From: JAWKHR01 sp041394725
Lineage (GTDB): Bacteria; Acidobacteriota; Vicinamibacteria; Vicinamibacterales; SCN-69-37
Direction: 5' to 3'
Assembly (NCBI GenBank): GCA_041394725.1
Contig: JAWKHR010000009.1
Coordinates: forward strand, 62,001 to 126,000
DNA length: 64,000 bases
In this document: positions 8,109 through 16,209 of the stretch, piece by piece
Layout of the letters: each line of letters opens with the position of its first letter
Numbering within the stretch: the first letter of the stretch is position 1
Program-made: the position numbers and the translations under genes
Notes under the pieces: generated by a model
What the model saw: the letters and a program-made list of their open reading frames with translations, nothing else
Told to the model about the DNA's origin: nothing
The model's database searches: none

Positions 8109-8927
8109 GTGAAGCCGATTTTCCGCGCATTTCCCGTGATGTTCGCCCTGACCGTGTCCGCGGCCGCCCTCGTGACCGCCGCCGGCCAGTCGCCCCGGAC
8201 CCTCTCGAACGACGACTGGTGCGATGAGGGCGGCGGCGGACGCCAGGAGCGCTTCTGCGAGGTCCGCGAGTTCACCGTGGCGAAGCCGTCGCGGCTCGAG
8301 GTGACCGACAGCCCGAACGGCAGCATCCGCGTGTCGGGGACGAACCGGTCGGACGTCCTGGTCCGGGCGCGCGTCTCGGCGAGGGCCGACTCGATGGACG
8401 AGGCCCGCGATCTGGCCCGCGACGTCGAGGTCACGATCGACAACGGCCGCGTGCGGACGAACGGGCCGCGGACGAGCGGCCGGCGGTCCTGGACGGTCAG
8501 CTACCGCATCGAGGCGCCGCGCGCGATCGACCTGGAACTCGACACCGCCAACGGGTCGATCGACGTCTCGTCGATCGACGGCCGGATCCGCGCCGAGAGC
8601 TCGAACGGCGCGCTGCGCCTCACGGATCTCGCCGGCGACGTCTCGGCGCGGACGAGCAACGGATCGGTCGTCGCGATGCTCGACGGCCGCGCCTGGCGCG
8701 GGACCGGGTTCGAGGCCACGACCTCGAACGGCTCGGTGCGGCTCGAGGTGCCCGACGGCTACAACGCGCGGCTCGAGGCCGGCACGTCCAACGGCAGCCT
8801 GTCGATCGACTTTCCGGTGCAGGTGCAGGGACGCCTCTCGCGCCGGCTCGACGTGACGCTCGGCGACGGCGGCCCGACGGTCCGGGTCCAGTCGTCGAAC
8901 GGCAGCGTCCGCATCGGCCGCCGGTAG
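8109..8927 (+). CDS. exported DUF4097-type solenoid protein, NGS-repeat paralogue
   Basis: Function unknown. GTG 8109 is preceded by AGGAGG at 8099-8104 and opens a signal peptide (FPVMFALTVSAAALVTAAG), so the protein is exported. The mature part, about 245 residues, is an all-beta repeat of the DUF4097 type: an Asn-Gly-Ser turn recurs about every 20-25 residues (SPNGSIRV, TANGSIDV, SSNGALRL, TSNGSVVA, TSNGSVRL, TSNGSLSI, SSNGSVRI), as expected for successive rungs of a right-handed beta-solenoid. One CysX-Cys pair lies near the N terminus (WCDEG, FCEVREF). It is followed by a paralogue that uses another turn motif. Possibly a surface or periplasmic scaffold. Confidence 0.8.
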   Translation: MKPIFRAFPVMFALTVSAAALVTAAGQSPRTLSNDDWCDEGGGGRQERFCEVREFTVAKPSRLEVTDSPNGSIRVSGTNRSDVLVRARVSARADSMDEARDLARDVEVTIDNGRVRTNGPRTSGRRSWTVSYRIEAPRAIDLELDTANGSIDVSSIDGRIRAESSNGALRLTDLAGDVSARTSNGSVVAMLDGRAWRGTGFEATTSNGSVRLEVPDGYNARLEAGTSNGSLSIDFPVQVQGRLSRRLDVTLGDGGPTVRVQSSNGSVRIGRR

Positions 8928-8954
8928 GCGGCCCCTTCCGAGGAGCTTCCGATC

Positions 8955-9722
8955 ATGCGCGCACCCCGCCTGACCCGCTGGACCGTGGCCGCGGCCGCGG
9001 CCCTCCTGCTCTTGCCCGCCGTGGCGACGGCACAGGGCCGCGAGACCGAGACGGTCGACCGCACGGTGCCGTTCCCGTCGAACGGCACGCTCGAGCTGAA
9101 GAACTTCTCCGGCCGCGTCCGGATCACGGGCACGTCCGGCAACGAGGTCGTGATCCACGCGGTCCGTCGCGCGCGACGCGAGCAGCTCGACCGCATCAAG
9201 TTGACCATCGACACGTCCGGGTCGGTCGTCCACATCAACGCGAACGACCGCCAGGAACGGCCGCGCAACGACCGCGACAACGTCGTGGAGACCGAGTTCG
9301 AGATCCGGCTTCCGGCCTCGGCGCGGCTCGACGTCAACGCCTTCTCGAGCGACGTGACCGTGACCGGCGTGACCGGCCGGCAGGTGCTGCAGACGTTCTC
9401 GGGCGAGATCACGGTCGAGGGCGCGAGCGGCCCGCTCGACGTGGAAACGTTCAGCGGCGGCCTCGACGTGGACCTGCGCGGCGCCGGCGCGGCGCCCGAG
9501 ATCGACGCGGAGACGTTCAGCGGCGACATCCGGCTGCGCCTCGCCGACAACGCGTCGGGCCGGGTGGACTTCGACAGCTTCAGCGGATCGTTCGAGTCGG
9601 AGCTGCCGATCACGCTCCGCAGCTCCAGCCGTCGTCGTGTCAGCGGCGCGCTCCCCGGCGGCGAGGGCGGCCGCACCGTGAAGGTGCACACGTTCTCGGG
9701 GTCGGTTCGGATCGTCAAGTAG
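8955..9722 (+). CDS. exported DUF4097-type solenoid protein, FSG-repeat paralogue
   Basis: Second DUF4097-like protein, 255 residues, function unknown. ATG 8955 follows GAGGAG and opens a clear signal peptide (AAAAALLLLPAVATAQG). The mature chain repeats a Phe-Ser-Gly turn: NFSGRVRI, AFSSDVTV, TFSGEITV, TFSGGLDV, TFSGDIRL, SFSGSFES, TFSGSVRI. It matches the rung spacing of the upstream NGS paralogue but with a different corner residue set. The gene ends by overlapping the convergent oxidoreductase gene by 8 bases. The tandem pair suggests duplication then divergence, and possibly co-assembly. Confidence 0.8.
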   Translation: MRAPRLTRWTVAAAAALLLLPAVATAQGRETETVDRTVPFPSNGTLELKNFSGRVRITGTSGNEVVIHAVRRARREQLDRIKLTIDTSGSVVHINANDRQERPRNDRDNVVETEFEIRLPASARLDVNAFSSDVTVTGVTGRQVLQTFSGEITVEGASGPLDVETFSGGLDVDLRGAGAAPEIDAETFSGDIRLRLADNASGRVDFDSFSGSFESELPITLRSSSRRRVSGALPGGEGGRTVKVHTFSGSVRIVK

Positions 9723-11685
9723 CGCGCCGACCAGACCCGGCAGGGCTGCCCGCGGCGGCCAGCGCCTGCAGCGCCGCGCGGCGGCCCTGCGCCATCGCCC
9801 CGGTGGCGCTCTGGTGGCCGTTGAGCTCCGAGTGGCCGATCGCGATCCGGCCGAATCCGGCGGCCACGACCTCCCGCGGCGACGGGCGGCCGTCGCGCCC
9901 GTAGTAGAAACCCGGCCCCTGCGCCACGCGCGCGTGTCCCCAGCGGTTGAGCACGATGCCAGCGATGTCGCGCCTCGCGTCGAACCCGTATCCGGCGAAC
10001 AGCCGCGTCAGGTGGCGGCGGAGCTGCCGTTCGTAGTCGGCGAAGGGCGTCTCGAGCAGCCGGCGCCGCGCGGCGGTGACCTGGTCGCGGAGGGTGCCGC
10101 CCGGCCGGCACAGTCCCATATAGAAGGTGAGCACGGTCGGCTGGTCCGGGTGCATCGGCGGCGGTGGCGCGCCCGTGACCATCGGCCGGCGGATGTTGCA
10201 CGAGAACCCGAAGCCGTCGTCGAACCAGCGGCAGCAGGCCGCGCCGAGCGCGCGCAGGAACCGCCAGTTGGTGAGGGCGACGTTCACGACGAGCGCGGGG
10301 GCGTGCTGGAACTCCGCGTAGGCCCGCGCGAGATCGGCCGGCAGGTCGGCGACGACGGCGCGGGTCATCATGCCGTTGCAGGCCATGACCACCGCCCGCG
10401 CGCGCGCGACGTGGCGCCGGCCGTCGAGGTCGTACGTCACCGCGACGTGATCGACGCCGCCGCTGGTCCGCGCGTGCTCGACGCGGGCGACGGTCGCGCC
10501 GAGCCGGATTCGCGTGGCCCGCCCGCGGCGGTCGAGCGCGGCCCAGTCCACACGGCCTTCGTGCACGCCGCGCAGGCCCGTCGGTCCGCTGATGGCGTCC
10601 GGCAGCAGGTACTTGACGAAGTGCCGCGCGAACGTCGCGTTGCCGCCAGGGAACGACTGCGGCAGCGGTCCCGTCTGCGACCGGATCCGGCCCACCGCCG
10701 GCATCCCGATCTGCTGCGCCGCGAAGGCCGACACGACATCCGGCTGCGCGCCGTTGATGAGCCCGATGATCGGCGCCGCGAACGCGGTGACCTCGGGCCG
10801 CAGCTTGAGCTCGCGCTCGAGCCAAGCGGCATAGGTGGTCGCATCCAGGCGGCGGCGGAACTCGTCGGAGGACTCGCCGCTGGTCCGCCGCCAGCGCAGC
10901 AGGTCGGCGCGCACGGCGGCGTCGAACGGCGCGCGCGCGAGGTCGTCGCGCCAGACGTTGAGCCGCCAGGTCGGCGACGCCGCGCCCGTGGCCTCGTCGA
11001 AGAAGTAGCCGACGTCCACCTGCGTCTCGTTCACGCCGTCCATGTGCGCGTAGTTGTCGAGCGGGATCGACAGGCCGGCGACCGAGGGATCGAGCGGCTG
11101 ATACTCGAACTCGCGCGGCAGGTCGAACGCGGTCCAGATCTCGCTCTGGACGGACGTCCCCCCGGGGCGCGGCACGCCGAACTGGTTCGACGCCTGCGGA
11201 CCGAACAATCGCGTGCCGTTGACGACGAACTCATTGAGCTTCGCGCCGCCGCCGAAGATCGGATGGTTCTCCAGGACGAGGCAGGACTTTGCGCCGCCCG
11301 ACTCGCGCGCCACGGTGTAGGCGGCCGTCAGCCCGGCGATGCCGCCGCCGACGACGATGACGTCGTGGAACTCGCCGGTGTCGTCGGCCGGCAGCCGCGT
11401 GCCGGCGGCCACCGCGTCGCGGACGCGGTGCGCGGCGTCGAGGACCGCGCGGGTGTTGCCGTTCGACGCCGCGTAGTCGCCGACGCCGCCGTACCCCGTC
11501 CAGTCGTCGGCAGCCTGCCACGCTCGTCCTGTCGCCGGCGCGCCGCCCGGTGATGCGGCGGGTGCTCCGGCCCGCGCGGGCGCCGCCGCCGACAGCAGCA
11601 GTCCGCCGGCGCCGATCAGCACGCGATTCAGGAAGTCCTTCCGCGTGATGGCGGTGTCGAGTCCGAGATCGCGATCTTCGCTCAT
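9715..11685 (-). CDS. SpdH-like FAD-dependent oxidoreductase, probably Tat-exported
   Basis: Large FAD/NAD(P)-binding oxidoreductase, 656 residues. The N terminus RDLGLDTAITRKDFLNRV followed by an Ala/Gly/Leu-rich segment is a Tat-like signal (RK in place of RR) and resembles the opening of spermidine dehydrogenase SpdH proteins. The Rossmann dinucleotide motif VIVVGGGIAGLTAAYTV sits near residue 115, followed by a GG-x-KLNEF segment, and the C terminus has the FAD-closing GFGRIAIGHSELNGH. Several ACNGMM-type segments are also seen. Oxidation of a polyamine or related amine in the periplasm is the best guess; the substrate is not proven. Convergent with the DUF4097 pair. Confidence 0.75.
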   Translation of the reverse strand: MSEDRDLGLDTAITRKDFLNRVLIGAGGLLLSAAAPARAGAPAASPGGAPATGRAWQAADDWTGYGGVGDYAASNGNTRAVLDAAHRVRDAVAAGTRLPADDTGEFHDVIVVGGGIAGLTAAYTVARESGGAKSCLVLENHPIFGGGAKLNEFVVNGTRLFGPQASNQFGVPRPGGTSVQSEIWTAFDLPREFEYQPLDPSVAGLSIPLDNYAHMDGVNETQVDVGYFFDEATGAASPTWRLNVWRDDLARAPFDAAVRADLLRWRRTSGESSDEFRRRLDATTYAAWLERELKLRPEVTAFAAPIIGLINGAQPDVVSAFAAQQIGMPAVGRIRSQTGPLPQSFPGGNATFARHFVKYLLPDAISGPTGLRGVHEGRVDWAALDRRGRATRIRLGATVARVEHARTSGGVDHVAVTYDLDGRRHVARARAVVMACNGMMTRAVVADLPADLARAYAEFQHAPALVVNVALTNWRFLRALGAACCRWFDDGFGFSCNIRRPMVTGAPPPPMHPDQPTVLTFYMGLCRPGGTLRDQVTAARRRLLETPFADYERQLRRHLTRLFAGYGFDARRDIAGIVLNRWGHARVAQGPGFYYGRDGRPSPREVVAAGFGRIAIGHSELNGHQSATGAMAQGRRAALQALAAAGSPAGSGRRAT

Positions 11686-11829
11686 GATGACTCCCGCGGC
11701 GGCCGATCACCGCTGCCGGCCGGCGCCAGGCGGCAGTCTACCGCCGCCACACTTGCTATTCGAGGCAAAGTCCGCGAGGATTGTGCCGCCGCCACTCCCC
11801 AGCGCGGCGTGTGTGCTCCCTGACGCCTG

Positions 11830-12774
11830 ATGAAGATCGTCATCGCCGGAGGCTCCGGCTTTCTGGGCGGCCGTCTGGTCGATCACTTCGAGACACGCGG
11901 CTTCGACGTCGTCGTGCTCACGCGATCACCCGAGGCGGTGCGCAGTCCCCTGGTCCGCCAGGTGGCCTGGTCGCCCGAGGCCTCCGCTGACGCGTCCGGC
12001 GACGCGCCCACGCCGGGATCGTGGGCCGCGGCGCTCGACGGCGCCGACGCGGTGGTCAACCTCGCCGGCGCGAGCCTGGCCGGGCGACGCTGGACGACGG
12101 CCTACAAGCAGGAGTTGAGGCGCAGCCGCGTCACGAGTACGCGCGCGCTCGTGAACGCGGTACGGGCTGCGACCACGCGCCCGCCGGTGTTCGTGCAGGG
12201 GTCGGCGGTCGGCTACTACGGCACCTCGCGCGAGGGGCCGATCGACGAGTCGTGTCCGCCGGGCGACGACTTCCTCGGCCGGATGTGCGTCGCCTGGGAA
12301 GCCGAGGCCCTCCCGCTCACCGCGCTCGGCGTGCGCCTCGTCATCCTCCGCACCGGCATCGCGCTGGCGCGCGACGGCGGCGCGCTCCAGAAGATGGCGC
12401 CGGCGTTCCGGTACTTCGTCGGCGGTCCGCTCGGGTCGGGCCGGCAGTACCTCTCGTGGATCCACCGGGACGACTGGGTGGCGATGGTCGACTGGGCGAT
12501 CGAGCACCCGGACCTCGCCGGCCCGCTCAACGCCACGGCGCCCGAGCCGGCCACCAACGCGGCCTTCTCGAAGTCGCTCGGCCGCGCGCTGCACCGGCCG
12601 AGCTGGCTGCCCGTGCCGGGCTTCGCGGTCCGGCTTGCCGTCGGCGAGCTGGCGACCGAGGGCCTGCTGCGTGGCCAGCAGGTCGTGCCCGCCCGGGCGC
12701 GCGAGCTGGGTTTCGTCTTCCGCTATCCGGACCTCTGCGCCGCCCTCACCGCGATCTTCGCCCGCCGCGTATAA
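11830..12774 (+). CDS. TIGR01777 family epimerase/NAD-dependent SDR protein
   Basis: Extended short-chain dehydrogenase of the YfcH/SDR39U1 type, 314 residues. It starts MKIVIAGGSGFLG, the Rossmann motif, with LTRSPEAVRS following beta-2, VVNLAGASLAGRRWT typical of the family, GSAVGYYGTSREG where Tyr replaces the usual YxxxK centre, LRTGIAL, and the DUF1731-like C terminus (RAREL.F.YPDL). Cytoplasmic; substrates are unknown for the whole family although a link to cell-division inhibition (SulA name) is historical. The stop codon lies inside a TATAAT box that likely drives the next gene. Confidence 0.9.
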   Translation: MKIVIAGGSGFLGGRLVDHFETRGFDVVVLTRSPEAVRSPLVRQVAWSPEASADASGDAPTPGSWAAALDGADAVVNLAGASLAGRRWTTAYKQELRRSRVTSTRALVNAVRAATTRPPVFVQGSAVGYYGTSREGPIDESCPPGDDFLGRMCVAWEAEALPLTALGVRLVILRTGIALARDGGALQKMAPAFRYFVGGPLGSGRQYLSWIHRDDWVAMVDWAIEHPDLAGPLNATAPEPATNAAFSKSLGRALHRPSWLPVPGFAVRLAVGELATEGLLRGQQVVPARARELGFVFRYPDLCAALTAIFARRV

Positions 12775-12775
12775 T
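12770..12775 (+). promoter_or_regulatory. candidate -10 box before the amidohydrolase gene
   Basis: A perfect TATAAT overlaps the last codons of the epimerase gene, 31 bases before the amidohydrolase start, and is followed by GGGAGG at 12793-12798. In this GC-rich context such a hexamer is unlikely by chance. No good -35 is seen at 17-18 bases upstream (CACCGC or similar). Confidence 0.4.
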
Positions 12776-12805
12776 CGCCCGGTCCATCCCAAGGGAGGTT
12801 CCGTG

Positions 12806-14482
12806 ATGTCGAAACGCCGACTCCTCGTGGCTCTCGGCGCGAGCGCCGCCGTCGGCCTGATGCTGGGTACGCCCGAGGCCACGGCGCCGGTCGAAGCCCG
12901 GACGCAGCAGGCCGCCGCCGCCCAGGGTCGCGGGCGCGCCGGCGGCCGCGGCGGCGGGATGGTGATGGCGCCGGCCCGCCGCGCGAACGAAGGCCGCGGG
13001 CCGTTCCAGACGCTGACGATCCGCAACGTCATGGTGATCGACGGCACGGGCGCGCCGCCCTACGGGCCGATGAACGTCGTCATCGAAGGCAACCGCATCG
13101 CGCGCGTGACGGGCGCGGGCACGCCGGGGCTGCCGGCGCGCCAGGGCGGTCCGGCAGGCGAGAACGTGATCGACGGCACGGGCATGTACGTGATGCCCGG
13201 CTTCATCGACATGCACGTGCACGCCGGCGACGCCGAGAAGGCGCCCGAGAACGAGTACCCGTTCAAGCTCTGGCTGGCGCACGGCGTGACGACCGTGCGC
13301 GGCGTGCCGCTCGAGGGCCACGCGCAGACGGTCAGCGAGCGGGAGCGCAGCGCCCGCAACGAAATCGTGGCGCCGCGCATCGTCAACTACCAGCGGCCCG
13401 GACAGGGCTGGGACCAGGGTCGTGTGGACACCCCGGAGAAGGCGCGCGAGTGGGTGCGCTGGGGCAAGGCGAACGGGCTCGACGGCCTCAAGCTCGGTGC
13501 CGAGGAACCGGCCATCATGGCGGCGCTGCTCGACGAGGCGCGACGGAACCAGATGGGCACCACGGCCCACCTGCAGCAGACCGGCGTCGCCCAGATGAAC
13601 GCGATCAAGGCCGCGCGGCTCGGCCTGCAGACCGTGACGCACTTCTACGGACACTTCGAGTCGCTGCTCAAGGACTACGTCGTCCAGCCGTGGCCGGCGG
13701 AGATGAACTACAACGACGAGCAGTGGCGGTTCGGGCAGGTTGCCCGGCTCTGGGACAAGATCCACCCGCCCGGCAGCCCCGAGTGGAAGGCCTACCTCGA
13801 GGAACACCTGAAGCTCGGCACGGTCTTCGACCCGACGCTCACGATCTATTCGGCCGGGCGCGACGTGATGCGCTTCCGCGAGGCCGAGTGGCACGACAAG
13901 TACACCCTGCCGTCGCTCATGGCCTTCTACGCGCCGAGCCGGTCGAGCCACGGCGCGTACTGGTACGACTGGACCACCGAGGACGAGATCGCCTGGCGCC
14001 ACTTCTACCAGGTCTGGTTCCAGCTGATGAACGACTACAAGAAGATGGGCGGCCGGATCACCACCGGGTCCGACTCAGGCTTCATCTACCAGACCTACGG
14101 CTTCGGCTACATCAACGAGCTGGAGATGCTCCAGGAGGCGGGCTTCCATCCGCTCGAGGTGATCCAGGCGGCGACGATGAACGGCGCCCTGACGCTGGCG
14201 GATGCGACCGGCACGCCGGTCGACCGCGGCATGGTCAAGCCGGGCCTGCTGGCCGACCTCGTCATCGTGGACCAGAACCCGCTCCAGAACTTCAAGGTGC
14301 TCTACGGCACCGGCGCCATCCGCGTGAGCGAGGCCACCGGCGACGCGGAACGGGTGGGCGGCGTGAAGTACACGGTGAAAGACGGCATCGTCTACGACGC
14401 GAAGCAGCTCCTGGCGGACGTGGCCGCGATGGTGGAGAAGCAGAAGCGGGAGCGCGTCACCACGAACGCGGGAGGTCGCTGA
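12806..14482 (+). CDS. exported metal-dependent amidohydrolase
   Basis: Amidohydrolase-superfamily enzyme of 558 residues. ATG 12806 lies 7 bases after GGGAGG and gives a signal peptide (RRLLVALGASAAVGLMLG). A Gly/Arg-rich linker (AQGRGRAGGRGGG) follows, then the imidazolonepropionase-like entry NVMVIDGTG, the metal-binding GFIDMHVHAG, GVTTVRG, the later metal ligands in TTAHLQQ and the HFYGHF segment, TTGSDSGFI with the catalytic Asp, and the closing beta strands LADLVIVDQNPLQN. Probably a periplasmic hydrolase of a cyclic amide, peptide or lactone; the substrate cannot be read. Its stop overlaps the next gene (TGATG), so the propeller protein is its operon partner. Confidence 0.88.
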   Translation: MSKRRLLVALGASAAVGLMLGTPEATAPVEARTQQAAAAQGRGRAGGRGGGMVMAPARRANEGRGPFQTLTIRNVMVIDGTGAPPYGPMNVVIEGNRIARVTGAGTPGLPARQGGPAGENVIDGTGMYVMPGFIDMHVHAGDAEKAPENEYPFKLWLAHGVTTVRGVPLEGHAQTVSERERSARNEIVAPRIVNYQRPGQGWDQGRVDTPEKAREWVRWGKANGLDGLKLGAEEPAIMAALLDEARRNQMGTTAHLQQTGVAQMNAIKAARLGLQTVTHFYGHFESLLKDYVVQPWPAEMNYNDEQWRFGQVARLWDKIHPPGSPEWKAYLEEHLKLGTVFDPTLTIYSAGRDVMRFREAEWHDKYTLPSLMAFYAPSRSSHGAYWYDWTTEDEIAWRHFYQVWFQLMNDYKKMGGRITTGSDSGFIYQTYGFGYINELEMLQEAGFHPLEVIQAATMNGALTLADATGTPVDRGMVKPGLLADLVIVDQNPLQNFKVLYGTGAIRVSEATGDAERVGGVKYTVKDGIVYDAKQLLADVAAMVEKQKRERVTTNAGGR

Positions 14483-15675
14483 TGCGGGTACGAAGCACGG
14501 CGAACGTGCTCGTGGCCGCCGGCGTCGCCGTCCTGCTCATCGGCGCCGGCGCGCCCGTGCGCACGCAGGACGCGGGCACGGCCCGGCAGGACGCCGCCGC
14601 GGGAGCGCCGAGACAGGACGCCGCCGCGGGCGCGCCGACGAACGACGCCCCGAACCCGTACGAGACGATCGAGGGCTGGGCGAAGATGCCCGCGGGCCGG
14701 GAGTGGGGCTCGACGAGCGCGGTGGACATCGCGTCCGACGGCAAGTCGGTGTGGGTCGCCGAGCGGTGCGGCGCCAACTCCTGCTGGGATGCCCGGACCG
14801 GCGAAGCGTCGCCGCTCGACGTCGTCCTGCTCTTCGACGCGCAGGGCACCCTCGTCCGGAGCTTCGGCGCCGGCATGTTCGTGTTTCCGCACGGCATCCA
14901 CGTCGACCGCGACGGCAACGTCTGGGTGACCGACGGACAGGACAACCTCCCGCGCCGCACGCGCGGGATGCCCACCGACGCGCCGCTGCCCGACGCGCCG
15001 GCGAAGATCATCGGCCATCAGGTCTACAAGTTCAGCCCGACGGGCGAGCTGCTGCTGGCGCTCGGCAAGCCCGGCGGCGATCGCCCGACCGAGCTGGACG
15101 ACCCGGACGCGTTCTACCAGCCGAACGACGTGACGACGGACGCCGACGGGAACATCTACGTCGCCGAGGGGCACTCGTCGGGCTCGACGGCCCACGCACG
15201 CATCAGCAAGTTCGACCGCACCGGGAAGTTCCTCAAGGCGTGGGGTTCGTTCGGGACGGCCCCCGGCCAGTTCGACCAGCCGCACGGCCTGGCGTGGGAC
15301 TCGCAGGGCCGCCTGTTCATCGCCGACCGCGGCAACAACCGCATCCAGATCTTCGACCGCGAGGGCAACCTGCTCGACGTCGGCTGGCAGCAGTACAGCC
15401 GGCTGAGTGGCATCTGGATCGACGCGGACGACACGCTTTACGGCGCCGACTCCGAGTCGGGCTCGGTCGAGCCCGCGCGCAAGGATTGGCAGCGCGGGAT
15501 CCGGATTGGCAGCATTCGGGAAGGCCGGACCGGCCCGATCCACGCGTTCATCCCGGATCCCTCTGGCGGCACGCGCGGCACGCTGGCGGCCGAGGGCGTG
15601 GCGGTTGACCGGGACGGGATCGTCTACGGCGCCGAGGTCGGCCCGAAGGCGTTGAAGCGGTATGTGAGGCGTTAG
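14482..15675 (+). CDS. exported six-bladed NHL-type beta-propeller protein
   Basis: 397-residue exported protein. A signal peptide (VLVAAGVAVLLIGAGAPVRT) is followed by a short Ala/Gln/Asp-rich tandem repeat (DAAAGAPRQ, DAAAGAPTN), then NHL-like blades: PHGIHVDRDGNVWVTD, NDVTTDADGNIYVAEG, GSFGTAPGQFDQPHGLAWD, RLFIADRGNNRIQIFDREG. The same fold occurs in peptidyl-hydroxyglycine amidating lyase and in many acidobacterial exported proteins; ligand binding or lyase activity cannot be told apart here. Cotranscribed with the amidohydrolase by a 1-base start/stop overlap. Confidence 0.85.
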   Translation: MRVRSTANVLVAAGVAVLLIGAGAPVRTQDAGTARQDAAAGAPRQDAAAGAPTNDAPNPYETIEGWAKMPAGREWGSTSAVDIASDGKSVWVAERCGANSCWDARTGEASPLDVVLLFDAQGTLVRSFGAGMFVFPHGIHVDRDGNVWVTDGQDNLPRRTRGMPTDAPLPDAPAKIIGHQVYKFSPTGELLLALGKPGGDRPTELDDPDAFYQPNDVTTDADGNIYVAEGHSSGSTAHARISKFDRTGKFLKAWGSFGTAPGQFDQPHGLAWDSQGRLFIADRGNNRIQIFDREGNLLDVGWQQYSRLSGIWIDADDTLYGADSESGSVEPARKDWQRGIRIGSIREGRTGPIHAFIPDPSGGTRGTLAAEGVAVDRDGIVYGAEVGPKALKRYVRR

Positions 15676-15710
15676 CCGCCGGTCGGCCTCGGTTCCACTC
15701 GGCGCGCGGC

Positions 15711-16019
15711 TCACTCGTGGATTCCGGACGTGTCCGTCCAGCGCGAACGGTTCCACCGCAGTACCTTGGAGACCGCCTCCGGATCGGCCGCCGCGATCCG
15801 CAACAGGGCACGCGCCGGGCCCTGGGGACACCGTTTGCCCTGTTCCCAATTTCGCAGCGTGCCGACGCTGATCCCCAGCATTCGGGCGAACTGTTCCTGC
15901 CGTCCGCGGGCCCCGCGCCTGGGCCGCACGGCCAGCGGGTCCTCCATCGGATTGGCCAGCGGAAGGGTCCCGCCCGGCCGGAACGGGTTCAGGTTCTTCC
16001 AGTCGCTTCTGGGTGCCAT
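15711..16019 (-). CDS. XRE-family HTH regulator resembling a HigA/NadS antitoxin, apparently orphan
   Basis: 102 residues when started at ATG 16019 (MAPRSDWKNLNPFRP). The C-terminal half is the helix-turn-helix of antitoxin-type XRE proteins: QEQFARMLGISVGTLRNWEQG, then GPARALLRIAAADPEAVSKVL. That arrangement is characteristic of HigA2/NadS-like regulators normally encoded next to a RelE/HigB toxin. No RelE-like frame is found on either side: the 190 bases between this gene and the divergent VOC gene do not encode one, and the other neighbour is the propeller gene. The frame stays open upstream to 16421, but that part has no recognisable composition. Likely an orphan regulator. Confidence 0.65.
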   Translation of the reverse strand: MAPRSDWKNLNPFRPGGTLPLANPMEDPLAVRPRRGARGRQEQFARMLGISVGTLRNWEQGKRCPQGPARALLRIAAADPEAVSKVLRWNRSRWTDTSGIHE

Positions 16020-16209
16020 GCCAACGGGAGTCGCAACGTTCGTGCCGGGCGCCAGTCGGAGAAACGGGCGCGTTCCGGCCGATCGGCCAGGCGTATGGCA
16101 GAAACGGCAATCCCTTGAACGCCCCTTGCGTTCCAGCGCCTTCGAGCGCATCCTGTCACCCTGTCCGAAACCCCACAGCCGCCAGCCACGACGCGACGAG
16201 GAGCCCCCG

